A stretch of DNA of 64,000 bases from Kalaharituber pfeilii (GCA_015179045.1 WHUZ01000012.1:744001-808000); one strand, 5' to 3'; counted from the first letter of the stretch, positions 35,711 through 48,497 are shown. Numbers and translations are program-made. Notes: generated by a model not told the origin, from the sequence alone.

Positions 35711-35861
35711 TGTCCCCAACGAGACCATGGAGTAAACTGTATCCCCAATAAGACCTATCATGTCAACTGCATCCTTAATGAGACCCACAGGTCACCTGCG
35801 TTACCAATGAGGCCTATTGAGTCAACTGTGTCCCTAAAGAGTTATTCAGTAAACTGTGCCC
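35711..35861. repeat. ~30-bp degenerate tandem repeat, about 5 copies
   Basis: Units of the form TCCCCAATGAGACC.AT..GTCAACTG, each about 30 bp. It lies just after the 57-bp array but is unrelated in sequence. Confidence 0.8.
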
Positions 35862-36887
35862 GCCACGTTGTAGACGCAGTAGCGCGAACTCATGCGTTGA
35901 AAAGGTGGCTGACGTCGAGTTTGTACACCCTGCGCTCCAGGAGCGGAGGGTGCTGAGAGCGCAAACCCCCATTGTTGCTGATGATCCTATTGTATGCAAT
36001 ACTAAGACCTATCTGATTCCAATTGTAGTCTTACTGGTCCTACTTGCTGCAAAATAGTAACCTATAATCGTTTGTATAAAATTACTTTGGGTGCTTTGCG
36101 TATAAATCATCTGCGCTAATATCGTTGTCACAATTAGTCTCCTCCGGGGGTCAGCCTCTCTGCAACTTGTGTGTACAAGCATAAAAGCATCCAGCTTTCC
36201 AGATTGATCAACACAGCAAAGTGACTCAACCAAGTCCAACTCGATTAAATTCTAAAAGCTTAAGGCGTAGCATTGTAATGCACATGTTTATTAGCTCCTG
36301 ACCTAAGCCACTTTCCCGTAACTGCAGATTTTTGCGCAGTCTTTCTTTGGATCTTGAAGAACAATAGCTATTGGAATAACTGAGAATACTCCTCACCTAA
36401 CTGACGTACTGGTACTCTGGATCCTGGGCTAAGCCAAGCAAGTCCTTAGCTGCTCTGACGATCTCGGAACTGCGATTTGAGAGGAACGCTTCAACAAATG
36501 TACTGAGAGTAAAGCCTTCTTCATTCATGATGTTTAGGACACAAGATATATGCACACCCTCTTCATCCAGGTCACGGAAAGGCATTGCTAACTATATGCG
36601 GTGCTGCAGGTTGATCTTGATGTGGAAATATTTACTGGGATGGAGTGAGACAGGAAGTATCATAAACACCGAGCTCTGGTAGTGTTACATGGCAAACAAC
36701 CTAGCGTGCTGCCTAGCCGACCTACTAGGCGCGCTTGAAAGTTCCAGACGCTCCTAGCGTCGCAACGTGAAAAATAACATAATACTGTACTCTCCATCGT
36801 TCATCACGTGCGCGCCATAGCGGCTGGGCACGAGACTAGGAAGTTACAACTGAAAGTCAAATCCTTACCATCTGAAGGGGACTGATA
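35862..36887. other. Gene-poor stretch with two short minus-strand frames
   Basis: Frames at 36009-36239 and 36397-36585 (the latter with MPFRDLDEEGVHISCVLNIM and EEGFTLSTFVEAFLS) look more protein-like than chance. I cannot assign them. They may be relics of a mobile element, given the neighbourhood. Confidence 0.35.
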
Positions 36888-37142
36888 CAGTCACATGGCA
36901 AAAGAAAGTGTACACCTTTGCATAATCTTTGGGCATTAAGACATACACGCGCGTGTCTTAGACATAAGCGCGCGTGTGTCTCACAACATTGTGCTTATTG
37001 GGAATTCTAAGCTGGAGAGAATTTTCAAGATTAGGGGATAGAAGAATATAAAGTCGACCCCTAAAGGGGACCGGAAGTCAAGAAAAAATCTACAGTTGCC
37101 TACAGGTGAGTGACAGCCGAATTTACATAATCCTACCTAATA

Positions 37143-37418
37143 ATGTCAACTCAAACTGCCGCCTCCTCAGCTAATACTGCCAGCAGTTCTGCCTCTAGTG
37201 CCACCTCTTCTACTAGTACCAATACTGCCGCTCCTAAGAAACGGATGCCCGACTTTGAAAAAGGCCAATGTTACGGGTCTACCGCAACTATAGGGCGGGC
37301 GGTCGGTGGATGGATGCGTGCGCACGAAATGTGCATATGCGCTACAAGCGATATGCGACAGCCGGAACGGCGTCGCAGTCGCATAAATAAGTGCTATATG
37401 AGCTACGCAGAGAACTAG
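37143..37418 (+). CDS. Hypothetical Ser/Thr-rich ORF inside the 920-bp element
   Basis: A 91-codon frame starting MSTQTAASSANTASSSASSA, followed by PKKRMPDFEKGQCYGSTATIGRAVGG. The low-complexity head plus a PKKR basic motif looks like the N-terminus of a nuclear protein. It runs into the segment shared with the helicase element, whose alternative frame reads SLVKCLFDLVDGNSL. It is probably a truncated captured gene or the 5' end of a lost element protein. I do not recognise the family. Confidence 0.35.
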   Translation: MSTQTAASSANTASSSASSATSSTSTNTAAPKKRMPDFEKGQCYGSTATIGRAVGGWMRAHEMCICATSDMRQPERRRSRINKCYMSYAEN

Positions 37419-37462
37419 CGAGTATCGCTAGTCAAGTGTCTTTTTGACCTGGTGGACGGTAA
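37380..37462. repeat. Segment shared with the helicase-bearing element
   Basis: The homologue of 24172-24240 in the same orientation, with an extra ~19 nt (TACGCAGAGAACTAGCGAG) that the other copy lacks. Confidence 0.8.
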
Positions 37463-37807
37463 CTCTCTGCGTTTACCAGATCCATTATAGATGACTTTGG
37501 TAGACGAGGCAGCATGTTTAGTTATGAGAGATACCATATTTGGCAGAAGAGATGAACTTGAGAGTCTTTATGAATAGGGTAGATTTCTTTTTTATGTAAA
37601 TATAGTTATAGATAAGTGGTAGTATATTTCTTATTGACCTTTAATCTCCTTCAAGAGTCATCTTCATATTTTTCTTTGCCCTAATGTTAAAATTCAACTC
37701 CGTTTCGAAGTTCCTTATTGGCGTTAGCGGTGGTAATAGTGCGTATGCAGGTCTAAGACATCAAATTATGCAAATTTAGGTGTACACTTTCTTTTGCCAT
37801 GTGACTG

Positions 37808-38362
37808 TATATATGTGCTGATAATCAAGCTGGACAAGAAGCTACTCCAATTTTGAATTTACCATTGTGCTGTAGTCTTCACACCGCTATCCGGTGCAAT
37901 AGAATAACCAATAATTGCTTTAAAGTTAAGTATATATGATTGCTCTATCAATGGAATGTTGGCACATTAGAGAATAAATCCTGGTAGCAGATAAAAACGA
38001 CGTATGCAAGAAACTTTCCTCAAGTCTGCTAGCTCTGGATGATTGAAGGAAATTCAGATCGATCATTTGCATTTTAATGCTCCATTTCCACTACTCAATT
38101 TCATCTTAGTCACCTCGCAACGACAATTCTGAGCGCTTTCGACGCACTATAATACCTATTGCCTTCCCAGCCAAATGTGCAGTTCTTCATAAAACTGGTT
38201 TCCTCGGGTTTCTGTTCAGTCTCTTTGTAACACTGTTCATCCACGTAATTTTCTAGCTTGCTTTCACACCCAAATTTTGTCTTATTCCTTATAGAGGATT
38301 TATCACCTTGATAACGCTACTTATATCAACATCCAAGCCTCTTGTCAAGTGAAGTCAGAATG
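37808..38362. other. Spacer, no gene seen
   Basis: AT-rich 3' flank of the downstream minus-strand gene. Confidence 0.5.
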
Positions 38363-40370
38363 TTAGAATGTTGAAACTTTTTCTGAAGGTGCACTGCACA
38401 GGGATTCCGTTGAAGAAACGTTTGCTACAACAGAGGAGTCCACCAGCTTTGTATTGTTGTCATAGCGCTTCTGATTTAACTGCGATGATTGATAAGTTCC
38501 CACGGTTGCAGCATTAGATTCAATCCAATTCGACTTAAGGGCAGAGCTTGAGGGCTCGATATCTAGGCCAGTCGAGGTTTCTTTGAAAAACAAGCCAGAA
38601 CTCTTTTGGTATAGTGGTAATAACTCCTCTGAATCGTTCAAGAAAGAGCAATTATATAGCTTTTTTCCCCTCCTTATGGATGGAATTGTACTATGTGTCT
38701 CGTCCTTGAACTGGCCTTGAGCCTTAAATCCGTGTACAAAGTCTCTCCAAGCTTGGTCATCACTCAAATCTATGTTCAAAGGGCCAATATTGCTGTTTGG
38801 CTGGTTTCTTTCTCTTATGTTCCAAAGATCTCTCGGTGGTTTCTCCTGTATGATAGTAGGAACTGAAAATGTATCACTTGTAACCTTATTGGAACGTTCC
38901 TGATCGAATCGACCAGTAGTATCTGCAGAGACACTTTCTGATTCAAAATATTTGTCAAGACTGGCTATGTTCTCTAAAGTAGAATTGGGTCTGTTAGTTG
39001 ACAATTCAATTGAAGACTTAAGAGATAATTGATTATCACTCACTAATCAATTCATTCTCAGCCAGAAGTTGTTCTCGCGTCTGTACATCTGTATCACAGT
39101 GTTTGTCGTCAGGAACTTTGCTCCAATAGTGTTCATTAAGAATCATGTCAATCCAATGACTGTCATCGGAAGGCTGATTCACAGGCTCAACAACCGAAGA
39201 GGCAAAAGCTTCCAAAGTAGACACTCGAGTGCGCTCCCACAGGCATTCTGTCTCACAGTGCGAACATGTAGTAAGAAGAGGCAACTGAAGTTCCCTGACC
39301 TTGTCTCGTTCATCTTGGGGCATAAGCATTATGGGAGCAATCGAACATTCGACAGAATATGGTATTTGATGACTCGATACGGCATGTAACTCTGGTTCCG
39401 ATTGACTAATTTGGCCTTCATAATATTGATTCTCCGCTGGAAAGTGGGATGAGGACCAGGTAAAGAATGATTCACAGCTCTCAGCTACTGCCTCAGGTAT
39501 AGGGTTTGAAAGAGCTTTATTCACTTGATCCACTTCCTCCCGTGTAACAGGATTCTTGGGGGACTGTACTCCTTCATCTATGCACAATAACATACTTTCA
39601 GACGTAATGTCAGATTCTGATTCCATAGAGAAAAGCTCTTCCTGATGTGAAGGCTCTTGTTCGGCATTCCTCTTATGCGCCACGTATCGAGCATCCCCTA
39701 CCTCAAGTATCAGGCCTCCGTCATCTTTGTGAAAGTTATCTTGCAATTTAGGTTGGTGCTTCCGGTTATCTCGTGGATGGCAGAGGAGTAACTGCTGGTT
39801 TATCTGCTGTCCCTTGTCATCTTCTCTACCCTTCTCAACTCTATAACCATCAATTGGCCCTTGAAGGCTTGTCCAAAAGCGTTTGTCACTAGGTCCAGCA
39901 GTTCTCCAAGAACTTTTCAATTTCTCTTCCCCACTTTCAAGTTCTTCCTCTGCTTGAATTGTCCTAGTGCATCGACTTGTACCAAACCAATCATTCTCTT
40001 GAAGTAACAAACTTTTTTTTTGTTTCAAGTCCGCAAAATATTGCGCACATCCAGTCTGGTTGCGCACATGCACCTCAAACGGGTGGCCTGCTTCGGGTAG
40101 TGGCAACAAGCTTGTTTTGGCCTTCGCACTCCAAACTCGCTCAATGCGCTTACCCTCAGTTATACGAAGCGTTGGTCCTCTTTTCCCATTTCCGGAACGA
40201 AGGGCCTCTGCGAGGCTGAAGGGTGACGACGATCTTACACGACTCACTTTAGAAGCGCGAGATTCTCTGGCCATGTGTACCCTGGCGAAGTACTGTTTTT
40301 GTAGTCTTGCTGCTGTATTGAGAGAGGTATTGCTGTTGTAGCGAGCCCTACGACCACCAGTCCAGTTCAT
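38363..40370 (-). CDS. Conserved fungal protein with MNWTGGR start, unknown function
   Basis: Exons 40370-39044 and 38973-38363 join across a 70-nt GTGAGT...TTTAG intron into 645 residues. Without the intron they look like two separate frames. The N-terminus MNWTGGRRARYNSNTSLN followed by LQKQYFARVH resembles many ascomycete proteins that begin MNWTGGRLxRHS and continue with KQKQHFAK. A second conserved-looking block, LSDDQAWRDFVHGF, lies near residue 520. The rest is polar, low in hydrophobic residues and probably disordered, with many charged and serine stretches. I choose the methionine at 40370 over one 13 codons upstream because the conserved motif starts there. I cannot assign a function; nuclear location is only a guess. 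Confidence 0.7.
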
Positions 40371-41270
40371 TTTGAACGAACACACAGTAGTGGGGTTGAT
40401 TGATTGCAACAGAGGTAGAAACTTTGCCGTATTCAGCCCAGTTTGCCATACCCGGGCTCAGTGGAAATAATCATCAATTTATTGTAAGTCCGCCCAAGGC
40501 AGCTTACCTGAAATGGTAATTCTAATTGCACAGTTGTTAATAGGTTGTGGACGCATTAAGTAAGAAAAAATAGGACCAGGTTATATGAGGCGTCCATCTT
40601 GAAGCACATAAAACACTTAGTACAGCACAATACACAAACAGCCTCTTGTGAAGTAGTATCATCGAGTATAACATTACATGGTACATAAGTAGTAACGAGG
40701 AAGCAACACCATACAAACTCTCGCCTGTCTAGCCCTAATAGCTAGAGTAGACTAGAGAAATAGCATATCCAATTGTCTGACCTTCACATTGTGACGATAC
40801 ACGCAGCTCCTAGCCAGTCATGCAATCTCCCCCGTAGTACTATGTACACATGTGAATGCCATAACGTCCGCCAGCTTCTTGCATCATTAGAAGCAGCAAA
40901 CCCCGTGTGACCCTAGACTGTCTCATTCCAGATCCACACAATGCATGCAACTCGGTGAGATGCAAATTTTGCCCTTCATCATCTGATCAATTTGACCTAT
41001 CTCCCACTGCTAGAGGCAGCTATTGGACTCATCCATATCCCAATTCCCTCCAAGCAAATATCATTGACCACAGCAGCTGATAAAGCTTAGGACCTGTAGG
41101 TTTTGGAACCATCTATGGCCGTCATAGAATATCCGTCCTTTAGCTTCGATGATATAATAAACCTGGGACAAACATGTCCCTTGCTCCTCCCAAATGCTCT
41201 CCGTACTTGTGTGTTGACACTTTTGCTATGGTAGCAGCGCGAAGTACAACTCGCAGCCAGTGTGATTTGC
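40371..41270. other. Intergenic stretch, no gene seen
   Basis: About 900 bp between two minus-strand genes. It must hold the promoter of the upstream-facing gene and the UPF1 3' region. Confidence 0.5.
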
Positions 41271-44200
41271 TCAGTATTCGCGGATCCCAACTTGACTGGC
41301 GAAAGCTGTGCTAACGCTCCTTACATCATCATCAATGGAGGATAAATCACGCCGCATGCCTCCACCAATTCCAATAACACTTGCAGAACTTCCTCCGAAA
41401 ACGCTACTAGCATCATCGGCAACTGCGCCACCAAGGCCTGTCTTGTAATCACCACCAGCACTCCTACCACCTGATTCAACATATTGTTTGAGGCGGTCGC
41501 TCTGACTCAAGCTAGGATGCTTCCCTACAGCATTAAGCGGAACTCCACCACCGGCGACAGATGAACCACCGACACTCCCTTCAAGAAGGCTTGTAGCGGA
41601 CGAAGAAGCAATCGAATCGGCAATATTCCCATTGCGGCTCTGATTATTGCGACCTGGAAGTGATGGCCAGTGACTATCAAAGGAGAAACCTTGAAACATT
41701 GGTGGATATCCGGATGTAACAGCTGCTGAATGTACACTACTAACGTCATCTGGAATATACCCAACAACACTACCAGAATCATTGTATTCCGCTTGTCTCG
41801 CCGCAGAGGTGCTTCCAGACCCCCGTCCTTGAGTACTTGTTGCAGGGCCGACACCTCCTGGCAATCTTGATCCAGTTGGCAGTGATGAGCCATTGGCACC
41901 TGCATTGGGGGGGGTAGAGTAGGCCATTTGGTATCTTTGGGGGCCACGGTATGTCTGTCTAGGCCTCGAGAACTGAATTAAACTGACTTGCAGATTGCTT
42001 AGTGGTCCCTCCACAAGGCAATTCTTTTCCTTGTAATGAAGGAGTAAGAAATGCCATAGTGGATGCTTGCTGAGAACCTTCGGGTTACCCAATATAACAA
42101 CGCCGTACTTTGCACGAGTTAGAGCGACGTTAAGACGGCGTGGGTCGTTCAAGAAACCAATGCCTTGGTGGTCATTTGATCGGACACAAGAAAGTACGAT
42201 GTAGTCCTTTTCCCTTCCTTGGAATGCATCAACGGATGCCACTTCGATTTCTTTGTAAAGTTCCTTCTTCAGCGTGCCGTTCATTTGCATTGACTGAACA
42301 ATATAGGAGCGTTGTCCCTCATATGGTGTGATAATGCCGATTTGTTGAGGTGTAACTCCAGCCTTAAAGAATCGAGTAACAATTTTCTCGCAAGCCGATG
42401 CCTCCGTCCTGTAATGTTTGTCAGTATCCAATGGATATAAATCTGGATCATCTTCAGAGTGGACGAACCTGTTCAAATAAGAAGTACCACTAGCGGATAT
42501 TTCCTCGTTACCCAAATTACTCCAAAACATCATTGGAGTATCTGCAACGGGCCATGGAAAATCAACATTCCTTCGTAATCTCTCCTGAGTAGTAACTCCG
42601 TTCTGGAGGCTTCCTTCGTAGAACATGTTGCTTGGGAATTCAGAGAGACAAGGGTGCATTCGATACTGCACATTCAACCTAATAGGTGAACATCCAAGAA
42701 TGACTAATCTCTCGAATAAACTCTGGTGCAATCCTGCTCTTGCCGCTTTCTTGTTCATGATCACGGGTCCTAATTGTTGATGGTCTCCAACAAGAACAAC
42801 TTGTTTGCAACCAAGTACAAGCGGAATCATACATTCTGGTTCGGCAGCTTGAGTAGACTCATCAATAAGCACAGTTCTGAATTTGAATTTAGCAAGCCTG
42901 GGGTCTCCTGCGCCAACGCATGTACAACAAATCACATCTGCATTAGTCAAGATTTCTCTCTCTGCAGCCCTTGTAAGCGCTTTGAATTTCTTTTCGTCTT
43001 GTGATGACAGTTCTCCCAACTCATTTTTTAGTTGTGTCAATTTGACAAGTTCCAGGTTCGTATCATTAAGTCGAACTTGCTCGTGTAAAGACAGGAAGCT
43101 AACTTGGGACTCCACGTCCTCACGTGACTTTGCTGTGAGACGAACAACTTTAAGGCCAGTGCGGTGGATTTTCTCTGTAAGTTGGTCAACAGCAACGTTA
43201 GAGGGAGCACAAACAAGAACTTGGCCTTGGTTGATTTTCGCCAAGTGGTACACAATAGTGGCTGATGTAACAGTTTTTCCTGTTCCGGGAGGGCCCTATA
43301 ATGCGTTAATATGATACTCTTGCTACTGGCTCTTGGAAACAAACCTGAATTAGAGAAAGAGGCCTCTGTAAAACGTTTTTGACAGCATTGACCTGACTAA
43401 CATTCAATTCTGGAAGTCCAGGCACGCTGAAACGTTTCGGTACCGTGGTTTTTAATGGGGCCGCTGCAACCTCATGCCCAAGGAGCCGGTGATAAATGTA
43501 TCCACTAACGCTCATCTCATCAACTGCAAAAGCCTTCATGGCTAATTGCATCCTGTCAAAACTTGTTGCCTTCCAAACATAATCTGCGCAGAATGCATGT
43601 GTGCAATCTGTTGGAACCGATTTATCGTTTCCACTTTTCCGGAGTTCCAAGGTAACTTCATCGGACTGGTTGTTAGGAATTTTAATAACATATCCCACAC
43701 CTTCCCAGTGAGGCCTCAGTTCGCCAACGTAACGAAGTCTCATCTCATCTCCAACAGCAAGTTTGACATCTCCAAGCTCGAGTTTTGGCAGAACAAAAGA
43801 AGCAAGATGCTTAGTGTTTAACCCTATATCCCATCGCACAATCAAATTATCCTGCGTCTGCGCTTCCTTGAGCTTCCGATCATAGTCCGCTTCAATTTTA
43901 ACCAAGGGCCCAAAAACGTTCTGATACTGGTAAGCGTCATCATATCTAAGCAGTACTGGTGCTGGTTCGTCATCAACCCCCGCACCTTTCTCCAAATCTG
44001 CAACAGTAGCATTTGCATTATCCTTCCAGAGTTCCTCAAGTCTGCCTATCATCTGCGGTGATAGGTGCCGAGCCCTTAATTGTTCAGCGTCTGAAGGAAC
44101 TGAAACAAGCCACGGTAGAAACGACCGATCTTCAATCAGAGGTTGCCATTTCGAGAGGTCCCAATTCATATCCTTGGAGGAGGGCATGGCAGCACAGGGC

Positions 44201-44863
44201 TGTCGACAAAGGAGAACGACCACGGTGTCGGACTTGGCTGGAATAAATCCTAAGATAAATACATTTTTGGTCCCGCAGTTGTAACATTCTAACGTTGTTT
44301 CTCCAAGGGTCGATTGTGGATGTAGGCAAACTTCCTTCAATTCTGTTAGATTAGAACCAATAGGGGGAACAGAGGGGTGCCAACCTTATGCCGAGCCCGC
44401 ACCAAATGGTTTATAATGTGAGAGGACGAGGTGTTCCCCCTCGCGCTACAGAACCATTTGCTGCACACGAGGCATTTCACTACACTTGAAGGAGAGTGGA
44501 TTCCACAATATCTGTAGCGAAACCCTAAGTCAGCTCTGGTGCCCATATCAAACTCCTCATTCTTCAATCACAAGAGGCAAACGGAAGGGTAGAAGCATAC
44601 GCGCAAGCATGGGGTGGCAACTCTGTCTCAGTCTCTAATCCTTCATTTGGGCCTAGGCCATCTGTTTCCTCTCCATAGTTTCTATCTCCAATAGCGGATC
44701 TTCCAACAGGCACACTAGCCAAACTCAGAGTTCCATCGTCGACAGTTTCCAGGTCGTCCTCATCGTACTGGCGAGGTTTGGAGTATTCAAACACCGAGGA
44801 TGTCTCTATTGTTGAGGCGGTATCATCGAAATGATTTCCGAGATGAGTGAATGACCCGTCCAT
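41271..44863 (-). CDS. UPF1: Upf1/Nam7 RNA helicase of nonsense-mediated decay
   Basis: Exons in transcript order are 44863-44601, 44511-44385, 44334-43345 and 43295-41271, giving 1134 residues. Upf1 is the ATP-dependent superfamily 1 helicase that triggers decay of mRNAs with premature stops. The N-terminal Cys/His-rich domain is intact ([41 protein letters not shown]). Helicase motifs are GPPGTGKT (I), [10 protein letters not shown] (Ia), [10 protein letters not shown] (II), [13 protein letters not shown] (III), NVQYRMHP (IV), [18 protein letters not shown] (V) and [13 protein letters not shown] (VI). The C-terminus is low in complexity, rich in glycine and serine, with a few SQ sites as in other Upf1 tails. 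Its length and motifs suggest full function. The P-loop is split from the preceding domain by the third intron. Confidence 0.97.
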
Positions 44864-47152
44864 CCTAGTGCTGGTCGCTGACTAGGTTAATAGATGAAGC
44901 AAGATTTAAGCTAAGAGCAATAGGCGCTGAGACGTGGGGGGAAGTTGACGAGAGAACAGGTCTTAATAATATTATTGTAGGTATCGAATTCCTGAATCGC
45001 AAAAGTGAAAGTCCGTGGGACTGGCTGGATAGCTCGAGAAAGCGATGGCGTTTCGGTAAGGTGGGGCTCAAACAAAAAGCCAAATTTGAAGGTATTTCAA
45101 ACGATCAATAAATTTCAATGCTAGCCTCATGCCAAGCCAGAGCTACTAAAAGCTAACCGCCGAGCACAACTGCGTCTTGGCATGCGATACTATTAGTAGC
45201 TAGACTCAAATATAGACAAGCTGACTAAAGCTTGTTCTCGTACTTCAGTTTATATGCAGTAGCTGGTATGCATGAGCCTCGGGAACCCAAAATACTTGCC
45301 ACGCATCTTAATTCTACTCCACGGCTGCTTGTGTCTTGTTGCTGCTATCGTCAACTGGAGACACTTAAAAGGCAGTACTGCTGCGGCTGGTAAGGTTGTA
45401 AGATACCTACTAGGTGAAAAGTACTGCATAGCGTATATACATTATACAGCTTATCAAGATACTTTTGAAACGTGATGCATGAAGAATGCAACTCCATGTC
45501 CCGAACTGGACTCCCGCTTAGGAACAGAAACGTAGTATTCTTGTCCTTCTATCAGAAAATCCTGCACTCGTAAATAAAAAACTCTACAACGGTGAAACCA
45601 GCTGAGATTCTTTCTTCAGGCATGGTAGCAACAGGTAAAAATACTTCCGGGATCTAAAAATCCTGTGGACACCCTCAAAAACAGTGCAATATTATACATA
45701 CCAAATTTAAATTCTTCAGAAAATTCCCGTCCTACACATGGCTCCTACAGGCCTCGACGAACTGTCTTAGATGGGACAAATTGATATTCTCTATTACGCT
45801 TATGTATTTCCCCATCAAGCTGTATCAGCGAAGAACTATGTTTTGGAAAGATACATCTAATCCAATACGAACATTACCGACCGTTATAATAAACTACGCA
45901 ACTTGGTACTTCAGTCCGAAATTGAGAAACTGGTGAACTTCGGTCCCCCGGGAGCGAGGCTGAACCACCCCAGTGACTGGGCACTATTATCGCGAATACG
46001 ATTGCTGACTGTGTTATAAGAAGGCAGTGTTGTACGGCCTGCACTGTTGACAGTGTTATTGGCTAATATTTCGGCGTCTGCCTTAGTTATTGGCCGTCTG
46101 GCGCCTCATAGGCCATGTAAATGGATAGGTGCAACCAGACTAGCATAATGAAGAGGGCGCTACAGGCTCAAAATGCCTAAACGGCATTAGCGCACTTGCT
46201 TCGTTACGGGCTGCAGCGCGGTGCCTTGTTGCTCCATGCTCCGGCCAAGTGCACGCCCAATATGAAAGGTGCATGCGCGGCGTGGGTGTTCTCGTGCCCA
46301 GACGGCCTCTGCCTTGGCTCGGCCGTACCAGGATAGTCTCATGCCAAGACCCTGTACCAGGACGGCAGGAAGGGAGGAGGTTACAGAGATTACAAATCTG
46401 GTAGCTCCCGGATGACAAATTATTTTTGCACCCTTTCGAAAGCCCAACGAGGCTATTTCTGACGTATGATAGTCATCGCAAGTGGGGGAACATCCGGGCA
46501 GGCATCGGCAGCCAGAGCGGGGCGTTATGTAGGGCATGGCAGTGAGGGCCCTTGCTTCCATGCTACAGTCTGCGATAGGAAATGCCAGAAGGACATGCTG
46601 GATTCTTGATCTCGAATGACTTGGAATCCGTTTCGACGGAGTATGCATACATCGTCCTGCTCCACAGTTGGCAGCCGCCCCCCAGCGGGCGCCATCCAGC
46701 AGTCGCCTCTGCATCTCCCCGTGTCCCCCACTTGCTCTCTAACTGGGGTTCAATCTGTGACTAGGCTGGTGTTACTAATCCACGTGTGACGCTTGCTCCC
46801 CATTTTATCCCACACAAAGAAAAGTGCAAAAGACCCATATTGCCCGTGTTGCTCACCTAGCACTCCCCACACTCGTCACCCACCCGAACAAAATCCTGCC
46901 TCATAGCCATTCTACGCTTTCGCTGTCGTCTCGTTCGTCCCTCCGCCCGACAGTTTCGACAACTCCCCCTCTGCAACTGAGCAGGTCCAGTGGCGGCGCT
47001 CTCTCGCCGCAGCAGTCTCACCACTTGCCGGCAGAGTCCCTAGCATTCGCCGCTCGGCATACTCGATAGGCTGCCTTTTTTTCGCGATCAATCGTCGAAA
47101 CAGCGTGAAGTTTTGTGAGAGATTTAGACGGATAGATTAGGAGAAGGAAAGG
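44864..47152. other. 2.3-kb intergenic region between UPF1 and CYS3
   Basis: The shared upstream region of two divergent genes. GC-rich frames at 46187-46714 overlap in three phases, lack motifs and contain compositionally odd peptides, so I do not call them. The last ~350 bp before CYS3 is pyrimidine-rich, as expected of a fungal promoter and leader. Confidence 0.5.
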
Positions 47153-47451
47153 ATGTCGAATTACGGAGGTCGGCCAAATGTGAATGTTTCGCAATTTCTT
47201 GCAAACCTGAATACAATTCCGTCCGCAGAAGAGCAGGCCGTTGAACCATTTAACCCAGATGACTTGGCTCTTTTCACCAACATTCAATTCTTTGATCCTG
47301 ATATGGGAGAGCCATTGGGTGACCTTTCATCTGGCGTATCCTATGCTGGAGCTACACAAACGACAGACTCTAAGCCAGAAACATTGCAGAAGCAGCATTT
47401 CGAGGAGCAAGATGCAATCGACTCTTTTCTAGGTGGGATGCGAATTTTTTT

Positions 47452-47485
<34 letters not shown>

Positions 47486-48497
47486 TTATCTTTTCCTTTT
47501 CTTTTTCTTTCCTTTTTTTTTTTTGTGTTTTTAAATACTGCTGACTGTTCCCCTTGTACATCAAATATAACATACCTTCATTTGTTTCTTTTTCTGTCGT
47601 TGGAGTTCTATCACCTTTCATATCCTGGACAACCCTTCTATTTACAGCCTCTTACTCGGATTCCTCACACATGCATGGTGTACATGCCTGTTGTGTCTAT
47701 GCCTCTCTTGCGTGATTGCGGAGATCCTAGTTGAGAAGGATATGTCCGAGCATCAATGGATATGGCTCGTTTACACCCCTTCACCCCCACCCAGCCCCCC
47801 CTCTCTCTCTTCCCCCACACATGAATAATCAAGACCCTTCTGAGCCTTAATCTAACATCTCAGATATCGAGTAGGTTATGATTACGACTATTCTTCAATC
47901 CTCCAACCAGGTATCCCTGACCAACACCTCCATCATCCGCAACCGGCTGCGGTGACTACATCCTCTCCAGTCTCGCTTCGCCCTCCCGGATTCCCCCACG
48001 AGTCGGCCTTCTCTGCAACTGGAAGCATCGGTACACCGGCGCCCACGCAAACTAAGTCACCTACGCCAACCACTGGTACTTTTCCAACAAATTCCATGAG
48101 CACTGCTGCAACGGCCAAGCGAAAGGCATCTGTCTTGGAAGGTGCAACTCCCGAATCCCTTGAGGAGGCATCTCGCCTTGCTGCAGAGGAAGACAAGCGC
48201 CGGCGCAATACCGCCGCTTCAGCACGCTTCCGAATCAAGAAGAAGCAGCGTGAGCAAGCGCTCGAGAAGTCAGCAAAGGAGCTGGCGGAGAAAGTTACTG
48301 CACTTGAGATGAAGATCAATCAATTGGAAATGGAGAATAAATGGCTGAAGAATTTGATTACAGAAAAGAATAGTGGAAGGAAGGAGAGTGGCATGGATAT
48401 ATCGGAATTGTTCAATGCAAAGTTTTCGGCGGCCGCTAGTGCACCAGCTGCTCCTACAATACAAGCTGAAGCAACGAAGACGGAGTCAAAGCCCTGA
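47153..48497 (+). CDS. CYS3: bZIP sulfur regulator CYS-3/MetR type
   Basis: Exons 47153-47432 and 47875-48497 give 300 residues. CYS-3 (Neurospora) and MetR (Aspergillus) activate sulfur assimilation genes when sulfur is low. The bZIP is unmistakable: basic region EEDKRRRNTAASARFRIKKK (about residues 197-216, with the N-x7-R signature), then a zipper with KSAKELAEKVTALEMKINQLE and ENKWLKNLI (about 220-255). The N-terminal half is acidic and proline-rich, as in activation domains. The acceptor at 47874 is the one that avoids an in-frame TAG. The intron is 442 nt, long for this window, and carries an ATTT array. In relatives this regulator is controlled by SCF ubiquitin ligases, which use RBX1. 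Confidence 0.93.

Larger units (their letters stand above)
36888..37807. mobile_element. 920-bp element with Tc1/mariner-like ends
   Basis: Inverted ends begin CAGTCACATGGCAAAAGAAA, are identical for 30 bp, and then share TTTGCATAAT after a small indel. TA flanks each end (36886-36887 and 37808-37809). CAGT termini and a TA duplication are the Tc1/mariner signature. No transposase is present, so it would be a non-autonomous derivative. It contains the palindromic ACACGCGCGTGT near 36950, a serine- and threonine-rich open frame, and the segment shared with the helicase element. Confidence 0.8.

Noticed and set aside
46187..46714. 175-codon minus-strand frame between UPF1 and CYS3
   Set aside because: GC-rich, overlaps frames in two other phases, has no motif or splice support, and its composition is unlike the neighbouring genes.
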